Shown piece after piece: positions 29,701 through 38,614 of a stretch of DNA of 64,000 nt; within the stretch, counting starts at the first letter, position 1, and each line of letters begins with the position of its first letter. The stretch is taken from NCBI RefSeq assembly GCF_001274945.1, contig NZ_LILB01000005.1, positions 1,564,686-1,628,685 of the forward strand. Reading direction: 5' to 3'. The translations under genes were made by a program, and so were the position numbers. The notes below the pieces were generated by a model. The model was not told the origin of the DNA and made no database searches. It saw nothing but the letters and a program-made list of their open reading frames with translations. Source of the DNA: Viridibacillus arvi. Lineage in GTDB: Bacteria; Bacillota; Bacilli; Bacillales_A; Planococcaceae.

Positions 29701-31490
29701 ATTTCCTCGCCATCATAAACACGATTATTCGCTTTTGTTTTATAGACAATTTTATATGCAGCATTTATTTCTTGTTTAAACTTTAATTCAAACCCATTTT
29801 TACCTTCTGTTGATTTTGGTGTGAATGTATAACCAGTTGATACTGCTTCTGATCCATTTTCATTACCATCTTCACCAATTTTCACTTTTTCAACTTTAAG
29901 AGAATCATCTACAAACCCCTGTGTATTGTTAAAAAAGTCTGTTAGAATCGCTTTCTCTGCAGGAATTGTTTTTTCATTGTAGTTGTACTTGATTTCCCAC
30001 GTAATTGTTTGTGTTGCTGGGTCGTACCCTCTTGATTTTTTTTCTAACGTTTTCCCTCGTCCAACACTTACTGTTGCACTAGCCGATTCATTAAACTTGT
30101 CACCTGATAATGTTGCTTCGTTTTGATACTTCGTTCCATCAGAATCTATGATATCCGTTGTGTATACTACACGATAAGCTGATTTGATGTCCCCTAAATT
30201 TATTTGGAAATCTTTATCTTCCGCTGTTTTTCCAAGGTTATATTCAGTGGTAACTTCTGCCCCTTGCTCAACACTTCCATCTAAATGCGTTATTAGTTTA
30301 TATATCCTTACAGAATCAGCTTGCAATAATTGTCCTTCTTTAATAGGATCATTAAGCACAGCATTTTCAATAGAATCAAGGTTTTTATTAAAATCAATCG
30401 TCCAATTAATAGTTTTTGCATTGTAGTTTTTATCTGGTGTTCCTTTTTTATCAATTGAAGTACCATCTGGATTGTAATTAATAGGAATATCAATAGAATC
30501 TTTACCAGTAATAGGTGTTACTGTAACTATTTTTTCATCAGTAATCACTACTTTTTCACTTATTTTTGATAAAACTTGTAGTGTCCCTTTAATATCTGAA
30601 TGGTTTTCTATGAATTTATTAAAAGTAACAGTAGCTAACCCGTCCATACTAACTGAAAAGACCCCAATGTCTTCTCCATCGAACCTAAGTGGTGCATTTT
30701 TCACTTCTTCATAAACAATTAGTTCTTCTGGCAAATTAAATTTGAATATCGCACCATCTGTGTAGCCATGATTATTTGGAAGTACATATTCGTAATCTAC
30801 CGTAATAATGGATTCACGATTGACACTTTCTATTTCCTGGCCTTCCTTATTTTCAAAGGTTAATTTTGCACTCGTTAAGATATTCTCTTTTATATCTTTG
30901 TTTGTCGTTTTATTATTTTCTTCTTTTCCTTTTGAATCATCTGTACCATTTTCTTCTGTTGTTGATTTTCCATCATCAGAAGTGATTCCGTCAACTTCTT
31001 TAAGTAATTCTACCTTTTTTCCATTTTCAACTTTTGTATTCTCTACTGCCTCTTCTGTAGAATCGCCAGTAACTGTTGAATCAGCTTCAGGTTGGTTAAC
31101 AGTGATTTCCTGTTCCCCAACGATTTCTATCGTACCAGAACCACTTTTCGTCTGATTCTGTAAGATTTTCACTTGAATTTGGTTACCCGAAACTGTATAC
31201 GAGCCGATTTCTGTCCCATCAATTAGTAATTTATTTGTTTGAGATGTACCTATCTTAACCCCTTCAGGTAATTGGAAATCGTATACTGCTTCCTCTTTCT
31301 TATCACCAGCATTAAAGTGCCAATTATACTTAACCGTCGCTGTCGATTCTTCTTCCGAACCTTTGATTATTTCTGGGGTTCCTAAAATAAATAATTGCTC
31401 GTTATTACTATTTGCATTTGCAGCAATTGGAGTTAAAAAACTATTCACGAGTAATAGAATCATCATTGTTATAAAACCAATCTTTTTCAT
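26715..31490 (-). CDS. LPQTG-anchored multidomain adhesin (Cna-like)
   Basis: ATG 31490, after AGGGAGGTAAGT, gives 1591 residues; the longer frame to 31553 has no ribosome site. In order: signal peptide (about 1-28), an N-terminal beta-domain region, about five collagen-binding-type (Cna A) modules from ~330 to ~1040 (recurring pattern KTINWTIDFN / TITWEIKYN / KEITWNIGVN ... DSLKVYK), four SpaA/Cna-B domains at ~1047-1428 (each with a K-V-D-type lysine and E-T-xAP-x-GY glutamate expected to form isopeptide bonds), a PVDPGK stalk (~1431-1496), a Pro/Gly/Asn-rich wall-spanning part, LPQTG near 1557, hydrophobic helix and RRSTKA tail. A sortase anchors it to peptidoglycan; none is encoded here. 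The ligand is unknown, collagen being only a family guess. Confidence 0.93.
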   Translation of the reverse strand: MKKIGFITMMILLLVNSFLTPIAANANSNNEQLFILGTPEIIKGSEEESTATVKYNWHFNAGDKKEEAVYDFQLPEGVKIGTSQTNKLLIDGTEIGSYTVSGNQIQVKILQNQTKSGSGTIEIVGEQEITVNQPEADSTVTGDSTEEAVENTKVENGKKVELLKEVDGITSDDGKSTTEENGTDDSKGKEENNKTTNKDIKENILTSAKLTFENKEGQEIESVNRESIITVDYEYVLPNNHGYTDGAIFKFNLPEELIVYEEVKNAPLRFDGEDIGVFSVSMDGLATVTFNKFIENHSDIKGTLQVLSKISEKVVITDEKIVTVTPITGKDSIDIPINYNPDGTSIDKKGTPDKNYNAKTINWTIDFNKNLDSIENAVLNDPIKEGQLLQADSVRIYKLITHLDGSVEQGAEVTTEYNLGKTAEDKDFQINLGDIKSAYRVVYTTDIIDSDGTKYQNEATLSGDKFNESASATVSVGRGKTLEKKSRGYDPATQTITWEIKYNYNEKTIPAEKAILTDFFNNTQGFVDDSLKVEKVKIGEDGNENGSEAVSTGYTFTPKSTEGKNGFELKFKQEINAAYKIVYKTKANNRVYDGEEIINEVTSGNGGQGTGKETIYQQILEKYYVSSDYKNKTATWMISINKDSHSMKNVKLVDSFTNKGLTLLPDTLKITTAGNELKKGEDYTLKEDTDGNGFTIEFTKEINTPHVIEYKTKFNYENREKESLNYLENNVSLTWTDKDGKDKSKEATAKFTPDEYTQSNGFKNGSYNAVDKEITWNIGVNYNLKTLSNAYVEDFILDNQKLVEDSLKVYKMSLTGGANGTNKEALVEGQDYTVEWNPGDKPGFKVIFNNEINEPYLISYKTSLKDSLIKNKYSNTATLYNDGKKVTDLSASVSVQHGGEYTKKSGVQKGKIINWKVNINFGQSSVSNVKLTDNPSGNQSILENSFHLYATTVDEKGNVAKGKELEHDQYKIEFKKGEGDKDFFELTFKNSIDTPYILEYQSLILDKVGAKINNDITLTGDQILEETTESKAVVEVKKTTGSGTGEGKVGSLEVKKFAADDKTKPLEGAVFSLIDEDSGVVIKTLTTGEDGTVKFEKLLYGNYLLKEDHAPKGYVVGINDTKKIEISGANEEIIYNNRIIQAVELIKVDKENSATTLQGAIFDLQQKQDTEYKTIKTALTTDEDGKIIVNNLEPGKYQFVETQAPKHYLLDGEPVGFTIEKDQTKVEVVKKENVRGKGNLSVIKVDAADASKVLEGAIFELYDSKNSLVDTKITNAKGKIVFENLPYDNYTLKETTAPNGYAIDSKDSNVVVTLDKSDKEITIKNNKIIRAFKLKKVDANNSKIVLKDAEFKLMYKKLETDEYTVVSGKEKLITDKNGEIYEENLDEGFYQLIETKAPAGYILDSKPIEFAIQKEQIEILDLTKTNEYKHPVDPGKPVDPGKPVDPGKPVDPGKPVDPGKPVDPGKPVDPGKPVDPGKPVDPGKPVDPGKPVDPGEPGEPGKPSKPGNPNNPGGPNNSGNPNTPGKPSDTGKPNNSGYNKNEDKPNNLGSVKESKLLPQTGVDYPAGTLFIGILAILFGLWVLYNRRSTKA
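27003..27200 (-). repeat. 18-bp tandem repeat, 11 copies, coding PVDPGK
   Basis: Eleven near-identical 18-bp units (each containing TCAACTGG on the plus strand) encode the adhesin stalk. Variation is limited to third positions (TTTGCC/TTTACC, GGA/GGG). Unit length is a multiple of three, so copy-number change would lengthen or shorten the stalk without frameshift. Confidence 0.95.
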
Positions 31491-31792
31491 ACTTACCTCC
31501 CTATTATTTAACCTCATCATTTTTCTGCACCATTTCAATTCTCCCGATATCACCTTATAATCTTAAGGTTTCAATTAACTTTTTGTTCGGGTTTAACATT
31601 CCTTTTTCACTAAATAAGAACGAGTCAGGGGTACACCTGATAATACAATGGCATTTAACTTAGCTTATTTTTCAAGCTATTTATACTATCTATTTCCCGA
31701 TTAATCCACCTTTCTCCTTTTCTATTTATTATTAGCTACTTCTTTTCGGGACTAATTCGTAAAATTTTTCTAATTTAGGAATGGTCTATGCC

Positions 31793-31825
31793 ATTATAAC
31801 CTCTTGTTCTGAACAAATTCTGAAC
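31793..31825 (-). promoter_or_regulatory. Putative activated promoter B (adhesin)
   Basis: On the minus strand: GTTCAGAATTT GTTCAGAAC (two direct repeats, 11-base period), then TATAAT (complement of 31793-31798) seven bases after the second repeat. There is no -35 hexamer. The architecture equals that of promoter A at 25174-25206. The leader to the adhesin ATG is about 295 bases and I could not assign a riboswitch to it. Confidence 0.7.
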
Positions 31826-32011
31826 TTGAAAGATAAACGGGACTAAAATCCTACAATTAATATTAAATATAATATATTATTGATTAAACGAAAAAATTTT
31901 AATATTTTATCAAATTTAACTAAGCAAAAAAAGGCATCTATTTAGTTATAAATCATGAATCCACAGATTTCTAACAACTCAGAAAATAAAGTCCAACTAA
32001 TTCTTCGCAAT

Positions 32012-32060
32012 ATTAAAAGAGCTGCCTCAAAGTCAAAAAATGACTTGTGAGACAGCCCCT
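32012..32060 (-). terminator. Terminator after the SARP response-regulator gene
   Basis: An imperfect but long stem (about 32019-32035 with 32041-32058, two mismatches) followed by TTTTAAT on the minus strand, immediately after the stop codon at 32062. Confidence 0.85.
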
Positions 32061-32061
32061 A

Positions 32062-33180
32062 TTAATGAGAAAAACATTCATTATATAAATCTACAATTTC
32101 TCTAGGTATTTTAATGCCTAATTCATCTACAAGATTATTCGTAATTGTTTCATAAAGAACTTTTATCTTTTGCGTATTATTTAATTGTTGATAATGTTTC
32201 ATCAACTGGTGCATAATCGTTTCATTATACATATCTAAAATCAGCATTTTTTCCAGACACTTTTCCACTAATGCGTTTTGATCTATTTTACTTTCTGTAC
32301 TCGTTATAAATTTTTCGAGATATAGTAGAACGGCCTGTTTTATCCATTGTTGGTATTGAATCGACCATGGGTAAACGTCTCCTTCCAAATAATCTCCACT
32401 ATAAAGTTCGAGTAACCTTTCTACTTTTAAAGGATGCATGTCCTCTGTTTGTACAATTTGCATTAGTTCAAGGACATCACTTGTGAGGGGCACGGACAGT
32501 TTATAATGATCATTTACTAATGTAATGGAATTTTCCACACCAATATCTTTTATAGCTTTTCTCAATTGGTAGACAGTTGTATGTAATAATGTCACAGCTT
32601 TTGTAGCGTCCATTTCTGGCCATAATGCCTCAACAACATTCGCCTTATGAATCGGATTTTCTCTATTGTGCCATAAGAAAATGAATAATTCCTTTACTTT
32701 TCTTGTACGCCATTTCACTTCATTTTGTTGATAATCTTGTAGTGCAAAGCTACTCATGAAGCGAGCATACAAAACTTTGTGTGTTTGCTCAGAAAGACCT
32801 TCCCTAGATTTATATAAAGTAATTCTTTCTTCAACTTTTTTAATTGCCTTTCTTAACCGCGTCATACTTACAGGTTTCAACAAATAATCAGACGCGTTCA
32901 CTTCAAATGCCTCTATTGCAAATTGAGGGTGCGCCGTTACAAAAAGTACCTCTATATTACTGTACCTTTCCATTACTATCTCAGCAAATTCAATTCCGTG
33001 CATTCCCGGCATTTCCATATCTATAAAAATAACATCCACTTGTATGTTAGCTAATTCTTGCAAGGCAAGAACCGGATTTGTATATTTCCCAACAATTTCA
33101 ATTCCTTCTATATTACTAGTCATAATCTCAAGCACTTCTAAAGCAATTTCTTCATCATCGATTAATAGAACTCTCATCAT
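32062..33180 (-). CDS. SARP-type response regulator (REC-wHTH-BTAD)
   Basis: ATG 33180, after GGGGGTGAAA, gives 372 residues and a 26-base overlap with the kinase gene. The receiver domain has DDEE (residues 8-11), phospho-acceptor Asp54 in IFIDMEMPGMHG, and the KP motif in YLLKPVSM. After a linker comes an OmpR-type winged helix (VKWRTRKVKELFIFLWHN ... HTTVYQLRKAIK) and a C-terminal bacterial transcriptional activator domain (about 240-370). SARP proteins bind direct repeats of roughly one helical turn. The repeats at promoters A and B have 11-base spacing, so this protein is the leading candidate activator. Confidence 0.88.
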   Translation of the reverse strand: MMRVLLIDDEEIALEVLEIMTSNIEGIEIVGKYTNPVLALQELANIQVDVIFIDMEMPGMHGIEFAEIVMERYSNIEVLFVTAHPQFAIEAFEVNASDYLLKPVSMTRLRKAIKKVEERITLYKSREGLSEQTHKVLYARFMSSFALQDYQQNEVKWRTRKVKELFIFLWHNRENPIHKANVVEALWPEMDATKAVTLLHTTVYQLRKAIKDIGVENSITLVNDHYKLSVPLTSDVLELMQIVQTEDMHPLKVERLLELYSGDYLEGDVYPWSIQYQQWIKQAVLLYLEKFITSTESKIDQNALVEKCLEKMLILDMYNETIMHQLMKHYQQLNNTQKIKVLYETITNNLVDELGIKIPREIVDLYNECFSH

Positions 33181-36100
33181 TTTCACCCCCAGGTACAATT
33201 ATAGTTATTTTCGTTCCTTCACTTTCTTTACTTTCTAATAAGAATGATGATTTTTCGATAAGTTTTAGCTTTCTATATGGGTTTAAAAAGCCTAATCGTG
33301 TACTCCGCTCATTCATTAACTCATTTTGCTTTTGAATAGGGATTCCTACTCCATCATCTTCAATCACTATTTTGACACCTACTGTAGTTTCTTCTATCGT
33401 TACTTTTACTGTCCCGCCATTAGACTTTTTGGCGATGCCGTGCTGAACTGCATTTTCAACAAGTGGCTGAATGGTCATTGAGGGGATAAGTGCTTCTATC
33501 GTTTCGTCGATCTCATATTCAATATTTAATCTATTACCAAAACGCATCTTTTCAATGGATAGATAAGCTTTCACTAATTCTATTTCATTTTCTAATGGGA
33601 TTAAGCAATCTTGACCATTAAAATCTAATTTTGCACGGAAATACGTAGACAAATATTGTAGCGCCTCCCGCGTTTTCTCTTCATCCTTATAACTCAATCC
33701 AATAATCGTATTAAATGTATTGTATAAAAAATGTGGTGTAATTTGTGCAGATAAGAAATCTAATTCATTTTTCACTGCTTCCCTTGAAGATTCTTTCATT
33801 GATAACAATGATTCTATACGGACTTTTAATTCTTCAAGATTAATTGGCTTTTGTAAAAAGTCATTCGCCCCTCCTTGCAAGGAAATTATCAAATCTGATA
33901 ATTGACCAGCTGCCGTTAAGATGACAATTGGAAGCTCGAGTAAACCATGTTCTTCCCTCACAATTTTACAAACTTCAAAACCTGACATATTTGGCATCAT
34001 TAAATCTAATAACATTAAATCCACGGATTCATTCCTCATTATTTCAAGGGCATCTACACCGCTCTCAACTGCAATCACGGTATAGTCTAAAGATCGTATA
34101 GAATTTACCAATATCTTTAAATTATCATGATCATCATCTACTACTAAAATGGTATAACCCTTTTTCCCTTCAATTTTCACCGGTACATCCAAGAAAGCTT
34201 TTGAAACCTCTTTATCTTTTATTTCCAGAAGCATACTATTTTTTTTAGCTGGAAAATATGCTGGGTTCTCCACCGCTTTAAGCTGTGATTCGTTCGCTAA
34301 AGGAATCGTAAAAGTAAAACACGAGCCTTTTCCGATTTCTGAAGTAACCCAAATGCGCCCACCAGACACTTCCACTAGTTGCTTAGTAATACTTAACCCT
34401 AGACCAAGACCTTCAGATTCAATTCCTTTTACTTGATATAATGAGTCGAAAATTTGATTAATATGATCTTCCTCAATGCCTATGCCTGTATCTGTAATTG
34501 AGATGAACATTTCTCCATTCTGCACTTTTGCAGAAAGTGTAATCTCGCCATATTTCGTGTACTTAATAGCATTGTAAATAAGATTAAAGAAAATCTGTTT
34601 TAACTTGTATTCATCTACATAGATTAATGGTAGATTAGATGGAAACATATTAACTAATTTTAACTTATTCGAAGTCGGTATTAGATAAAATACCTCAGCT
34701 ATAATCTCTTCAACAATATGAACATTGACCGGAGTTGGTGAAATATTTACTTCCCCACGCTTAATCTTTCCAGCATATAATAAATCATCTACTAACTTCG
34801 CTAACCGTTTACCAACTGTGTGAATTAAAACAGCGATTTCTTGTTGTTCTTTTTTTAGTGCACCTTTATTACCTTCCATTAATGATTTAGAGAGATTAAT
34901 AATACCATGTAATGGTGTCCGTAATTCGTGAGAGCTTTTCACTAAAAAATCATCCTTAAATTCATCAAAACGAAGTAATTCCTTAGATAAACGATCTACT
35001 TCCATAAAAGCACGCTGGTGACGGAATCCAATTAAAGAAGATAGGCCAATTACCATTGTTAAAAACAGAAAAACGGGCTCATATTTAACTTTTATTTCAA
35101 ATAAAAAGTTTAATGCAATTAAAATTCCATAACACGCAAATGATGTAACTATCATTAATATATACTCAGAACCTTCTGCTTTTTTCATTAAAGCCTTCAG
35201 TAATATATATACGATGTATCCATAGCTTAACCCTAAAATGAAAACCATTACTATTTTCTCGACAATAATAGGAGGAGCTAATAACAACAATATAGGATTT
35301 GGTATTCCCTCTATAAACACCTCAACAATTAATAAGCTACATAAAAATATGACAACTTTTTTATTTGTATATTGTTTAAAAAATTCATATATAAATAACA
35401 GAAAGAATAGAATAGCTAGATGAATAAATGTAAATTGGAAATACGACCTTTCATGCCAAGATAAATTCGACAATTTAATAAAAAATAACTGCTCATTTAA
35501 CGTAGTAATATAAAATCCCTGAAAGAAGCAAAATAAGCTAAAGTACAATTCATATAAATTTCTTTTTCGTTGCAAGTAGGTTACTAAATACATAATAAAT
35601 AATAGGAAATAACCTGCAAAAAGAGCCGTTTCTAACATCACATCAACTGTTTTTGATATTTCAATGCCCTTTGCAGACCCAAATTTCAGTGGAGAAATAA
35701 TGCCAGCAACATGGTAATTTAGATTGGCTACTTGAATAACGACCTCTATTTCTAGGCCTTCACCAGTACCATACGCCACATACTTCTCATCACTATACTG
35801 ATTTATTTCCATGTTTTTTGAAGGGTAGCCTTTTGCACCAACCTCTACCCCATTTATAAACAATCGGCTAGAAGATCGGATTTTATCAATTTTGAATCCG
35901 TACTTCTCGTTATCTGGTAACTTGATAAGCAACCGATATGTACCATATTGTTCCGTATATTGGTTATTCCAATTTCCTGGAACATTAATAGTTGTCAGCT
36001 TTTGAGTATATTCTTCATAAGTATGAGGTTTTTTGTCAGGCGTTATCAAATCACCCGCATAAAATTTCCATTCACCATTTAAATTTACATTTCCATCTCT

Positions 36101-36244
36101 TTCAAAATCCCAATTACTCAAATCCAATACACCATTTTTTGCATCAGGCCCATTCGGTTGGAAAATATTAAAGTAGCTAAAACTACTTATAATTGTGAAC
36201 AAAAAAATACCGATACAAACAGCGATGAATAGCTTTCTCTTCAT
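33155..36244 (-). CDS. Hybrid sensor kinase with two kinase modules (7TMR)
   Basis: 1029 residues. In order: one N-terminal membrane helix, an extracellular jelly-roll sensor domain (about 40-195, WDFERDGNVNLNGEWKFY ... GTYRLLI), seven membrane helices (about 200-410, 7TMR-DISM type), HisKA with His near 438 in SSHELRTPLHGI, HATPase (DTGIGIEE, GLGLGLSI), a receiver domain with Asp near 745 (LMLLDLMMPNMSGFE), then a second, LytS-type kinase: His near 837 in AQITPHFLYNTFNTI and a second HATPase (VENAVQHGI, EDDGVGIP). Both kinase sites look intact, an unusual arrangement. It overlaps the response-regulator gene, so the pair is cognate. The sensed ligand is unknown; carbohydrate is a reasonable guess from the jelly-roll. 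Confidence 0.9.
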   Translation of the reverse strand: MKRKLFIAVCIGIFLFTIISSFSYFNIFQPNGPDAKNGVLDLSNWDFERDGNVNLNGEWKFYAGDLITPDKKPHTYEEYTQKLTTINVPGNWNNQYTEQYGTYRLLIKLPDNEKYGFKIDKIRSSSRLFINGVEVGAKGYPSKNMEINQYSDEKYVAYGTGEGLEIEVVIQVANLNYHVAGIISPLKFGSAKGIEISKTVDVMLETALFAGYFLLFIMYLVTYLQRKRNLYELYFSLFCFFQGFYITTLNEQLFFIKLSNLSWHERSYFQFTFIHLAILFFLLFIYEFFKQYTNKKVVIFLCSLLIVEVFIEGIPNPILLLLAPPIIVEKIVMVFILGLSYGYIVYILLKALMKKAEGSEYILMIVTSFACYGILIALNFLFEIKVKYEPVFLFLTMVIGLSSLIGFRHQRAFMEVDRLSKELLRFDEFKDDFLVKSSHELRTPLHGIINLSKSLMEGNKGALKKEQQEIAVLIHTVGKRLAKLVDDLLYAGKIKRGEVNISPTPVNVHIVEEIIAEVFYLIPTSNKLKLVNMFPSNLPLIYVDEYKLKQIFFNLIYNAIKYTKYGEITLSAKVQNGEMFISITDTGIGIEEDHINQIFDSLYQVKGIESEGLGLGLSITKQLVEVSGGRIWVTSEIGKGSCFTFTIPLANESQLKAVENPAYFPAKKNSMLLEIKDKEVSKAFLDVPVKIEGKKGYTILVVDDDHDNLKILVNSIRSLDYTVIAVESGVDALEIMRNESVDLMLLDLMMPNMSGFEVCKIVREEHGLLELPIVILTAAGQLSDLIISLQGGANDFLQKPINLEELKVRIESLLSMKESSREAVKNELDFLSAQITPHFLYNTFNTIIGLSYKDEEKTREALQYLSTYFRAKLDFNGQDCLIPLENEIELVKAYLSIEKMRFGNRLNIEYEIDETIEALIPSMTIQPLVENAVQHGIAKKSNGGTVKVTIEETTVGVKIVIEDDGVGIPIQKQNELMNERSTRLGFLNPYRKLKLIEKSSFLLESKESEGTKITIIVPGGENDESSINR

Positions 36245-36785
36245 AACACACCTCTTTGCTAGGTCAAATATGTAAAGTTCTTTTATTAATCAATTTCTAT
36301 TTTCAATTCGTATAAACCTATTGTAAATGAATAATCCATAAGATGCTTAAATTGTTAAATCATTTCAAAGAATATTCACTTTAGATTACATTTAAATGTA
36401 AAAATGCTGTGCAAAGTTTAAACTCCAGACATGCCTTTCTTAAAGCCAATCTACTGATCATTAAAGTAGAAAACAAGATTCAAATATCATTAAAATATTA
36501 TCAATTAATCTTATTTACACTATCATAATGATAATAATAATTATTCTTATATACAATTTATTATCGACTTTAATTAATGAGTAAGTTGTTTAAAAGATCT
36601 TTATTTTATCTAATTCATATTCTCAATGATTTTTTAATACATTTAGCACTATTCATGCTATTTCGTTACCCTTTTTGTTCCTTTTATAATTTATTTAGTA
36701 AGTGAATTGTACTTTTTGAAACACTATATATACTGACTTAATCACTATTATTTATAGAACATACTTAGAGATACAGATTCCTTAA
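36245..36785. other. Long AT-rich intergenic region upstream of katA
   Basis: About 540 bases between the divergent kinase and catalase genes. It contains no credible open frame. A loose Fur/PerR-like stretch (TGATAATAATAATTA at about 36530-36544) is present but could be chance in such AT-rich DNA. Confidence 0.5.
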
Positions 36786-36829
36786 AGAGAATCATTATAA
36801 TTTACTTTCATCTAGCAATCTGTTATATT
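36786..36829 (+). promoter_or_regulatory. katA promoter with PerR-like box
   Basis: Bases 36786-36800 read AGAGAATCATTATAA: the right half is a perfect PerR half-site (ATTATAA), the left half matches four of seven positions of TTATAATNATTATAA. Immediately after are TTTACT (36801-36806), a 17-base spacer and TATATT (36824-36829). PerR control of vegetative catalase is established in Bacillus; here it is inferred. Confidence 0.6.
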
Positions 36830-36874
36830 AGTTTTGAAGAGTTCAATTGAGTTAAAAATAGGAGGCACAACATT

Positions 36875-38362
36875 ATGACAAATGATAATAATAAAAAGTT
36901 AACAACTGCTGCCGGCGCACCAGTCGTTAGCAATACTAACTCTATGTCTGCAGGTAAACGTGGACCCCTTTTACTGCAAGATGTATGGTTGATCGAAAAA
37001 TTAGCTAATTTTAACCGTGAAGTTATTCCAGAACGTCGTATGCACGCTAAAGGTTCAGGTGCATTTGGTACTTTCACAGTAACTCACGATATTACTAAAT
37101 ATACAAAAGCCGCAATCTTCTCTGAAGTAGGCAAAAAAACAGAAATGTTCGCTCGTTTTTCTACTGTAGCTGGTGAACGTGGTGCTGCAGATGCTGAACG
37201 TGATATCCGCGGATTCGCATTAAAATTCTACACAGAACAAGGTAACTGGGATTTAGTTGGTAACAACACTCCAGTATTCTTCTTCCGTGATGCAATGCAC
37301 TTCCCTGACTTGAACCATGCTGTTAAACGTGACCCACATACTAACATGCGCTCAGCTAACAACAACTGGGACTTTTGGACAAACTTACCTGAAGCTTTAC
37401 ACCAAGTAACTTATGTTATGGGTGACCGTGGTATCCCAACTGATTACCGTCATATGCACGGTTTCGGTTCACATACGTATTCAATGATCAACGCTGATAA
37501 CGAACGTGTATATGTGAAATTCCACTTCACTTCACAACAAGGTATTAAAAACTACACAGACCAAGAAGCTGCTGAAGTAGTTGCACAAGACCGTGAATCT
37601 TCACAACGTGACCTATTTGAATCAATCAAAAAAGGCGATTTCCCTAAATGGAAAATGTCTATCCAAGTGATGACAGAAGAACAAGCTCGTAACCACCGTT
37701 ACAATCCATTTGATTTAACAAAAGTATGGTACAAGTCAGAATTCCCTTTAATTCCTGTTGGTGAATTCGAATTAAACCGTAACCCAGCTAACTACTTCGC
37801 TGATGTAGAACAAGCTTCGTTCGCACCATCTAACGTAGTTCCAGGTATTAGCTTCTCACCAGACCGTATGTTACAAGCTCGTTTATTCGCTTATGCAGAT
37901 GCTGCTCGTTACCGTTTAGGTGTAAACAATACATCTATCCCTGTTAACGCACCAAAATGCCCAGTACACAACTTCCACCGCGATGGACAAATGCGTGTAG
38001 ATGGAAACTTAGGAAGTACATTGCACTATGAGCCAAACAGCTATGGTCAATGGCAAGAACAACCATCATATAAAGACCCTGCATTAGCACTTGATGGACC
38101 AGCAGATATCTATGACTTCCGCGAAGATGATGACAATTACTTCGAACAACCAGGTAAATTGTTCAACATCATGAGTCCAGAAGAGCAACAACGTTTATTC
38201 GAAAATACTGCTCGTAACATGGAAGGTGTTGAGTTCTTCATTAAAGAACGTCACATCATTCACTGCTACAAAGCAGATCCAGCTTATGGTACAGGTGTTG
38301 CCAAAGCAATGGGTATCGATATCAACGACATTGATGTTAACAAAGAAATTCAATATCGCTAA
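36875..38362 (+). CDS. katA: Monofunctional heme catalase
   Basis: 495 residues, ATG behind AGGAGG, with strongly codon-biased sequence suggesting high expression. The distal His57 lies in [14 protein letters not shown], the distal Asn in [15 protein letters not shown], and the proximal heme-ligand Tyr in [14 protein letters not shown] (about residue 341). Size and motifs fit small-subunit clade-3 catalases such as KatA. It breaks down hydrogen peroxide in the cytoplasm. Monocistronic with its own terminator and a PerR-like promoter. Confidence 0.97.
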   Translation: MTNDNNKKLTTAAGAPVVSNTNSMSAGKRGPLLLQDVWLIEKLANFNREVIPERRMHAKGSGAFGTFTVTHDITKYTKAAIFSEVGKKTEMFARFSTVAGERGAADAERDIRGFALKFYTEQGNWDLVGNNTPVFFFRDAMHFPDLNHAVKRDPHTNMRSANNNWDFWTNLPEALHQVTYVMGDRGIPTDYRHMHGFGSHTYSMINADNERVYVKFHFTSQQGIKNYTDQEAAEVVAQDRESSQRDLFESIKKGDFPKWKMSIQVMTEEQARNHRYNPFDLTKVWYKSEFPLIPVGEFELNRNPANYFADVEQASFAPSNVVPGISFSPDRMLQARLFAYADAARYRLGVNNTSIPVNAPKCPVHNFHRDGQMRVDGNLGSTLHYEPNSYGQWQEQPSYKDPALALDGPADIYDFREDDDNYFEQPGKLFNIMSPEEQQRLFENTARNMEGVEFFIKERHIIHCYKADPAYGTGVAKAMGIDINDIDVNKEIQYR

Positions 38363-38369
38363 TATTACG

Positions 38370-38408
38370 AAGCCTCGTTTAGCTACTCATGCTAAGCGAG
38401 GCTTTTTT
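38370..38408 (+). terminator. katA terminator
   Basis: AAGCCTCGTTTAGC (38370-38383) pairs with GCTAAGCGAGGCTT (38391-38404) with one G-T, followed by T6. Confidence 0.95.
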
Positions 38409-38421
38409 ATTTTTTAACTAC

Positions 38422-38535
38422 TTATCCACAATTTACTTAATTATTTTGAATATTCTATGCACTTATTAACAGAATTAGTGTATAACTTTGTCTGACCTGT
38501 GGATAGTATCATTTTCCTACCAAAAGTTATCCACA
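38422..38535. other. Cluster of DnaA boxes
   Basis: Within 114 bases: TTATCCACA at 38422-38430 and 38527-38535 (perfect), TGTGGATAG at 38498-38506 and AGTGTATAA at 38477-38485 (each one mismatch from the reverse consensus). No gene lies here. Such intergenic clusters away from oriC titrate or regulate DnaA in Bacillus. dnaA and dnaN are not in the window, so this is not a recognisable oriC. Confidence 0.65.
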
Positions 38536-38565
38536 AAAAAAACAACTCTTCATGTAAAAGAGTTG
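38535..38565 (-). terminator. Orphan terminator after AEC remnant
   Basis: CAACTCTT (38543-38550) pairs with AAGAGTTG (38558-38565), followed by eight T on the minus strand. It sits 50 bases beyond the stop of the AEC transporter fragment and probably terminated that gene when it was intact. Confidence 0.85.
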
Positions 38566-38614
38566 CTGTTTATACTCAAATAAATAATTTAACTTCATAT
38601 TTTATATGTAGTAC

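Noticed and set aside
31491-31792. A c-di-GMP riboswitch in the long leader of the adhesin (or in the cyclase leader)
   Set aside because: I looked for the conserved GEMM-I/II core blocks in both leaders and did not find them; only loose CCCGA/TCGGG pairing is present.
36530-36544. Fur-like box TGATAATAATAATTA between the kinase and katA
   Set aside because: Two mismatches from the 7-1-7 site in a stretch made almost only of A and T; not close enough to either start to be convincing.
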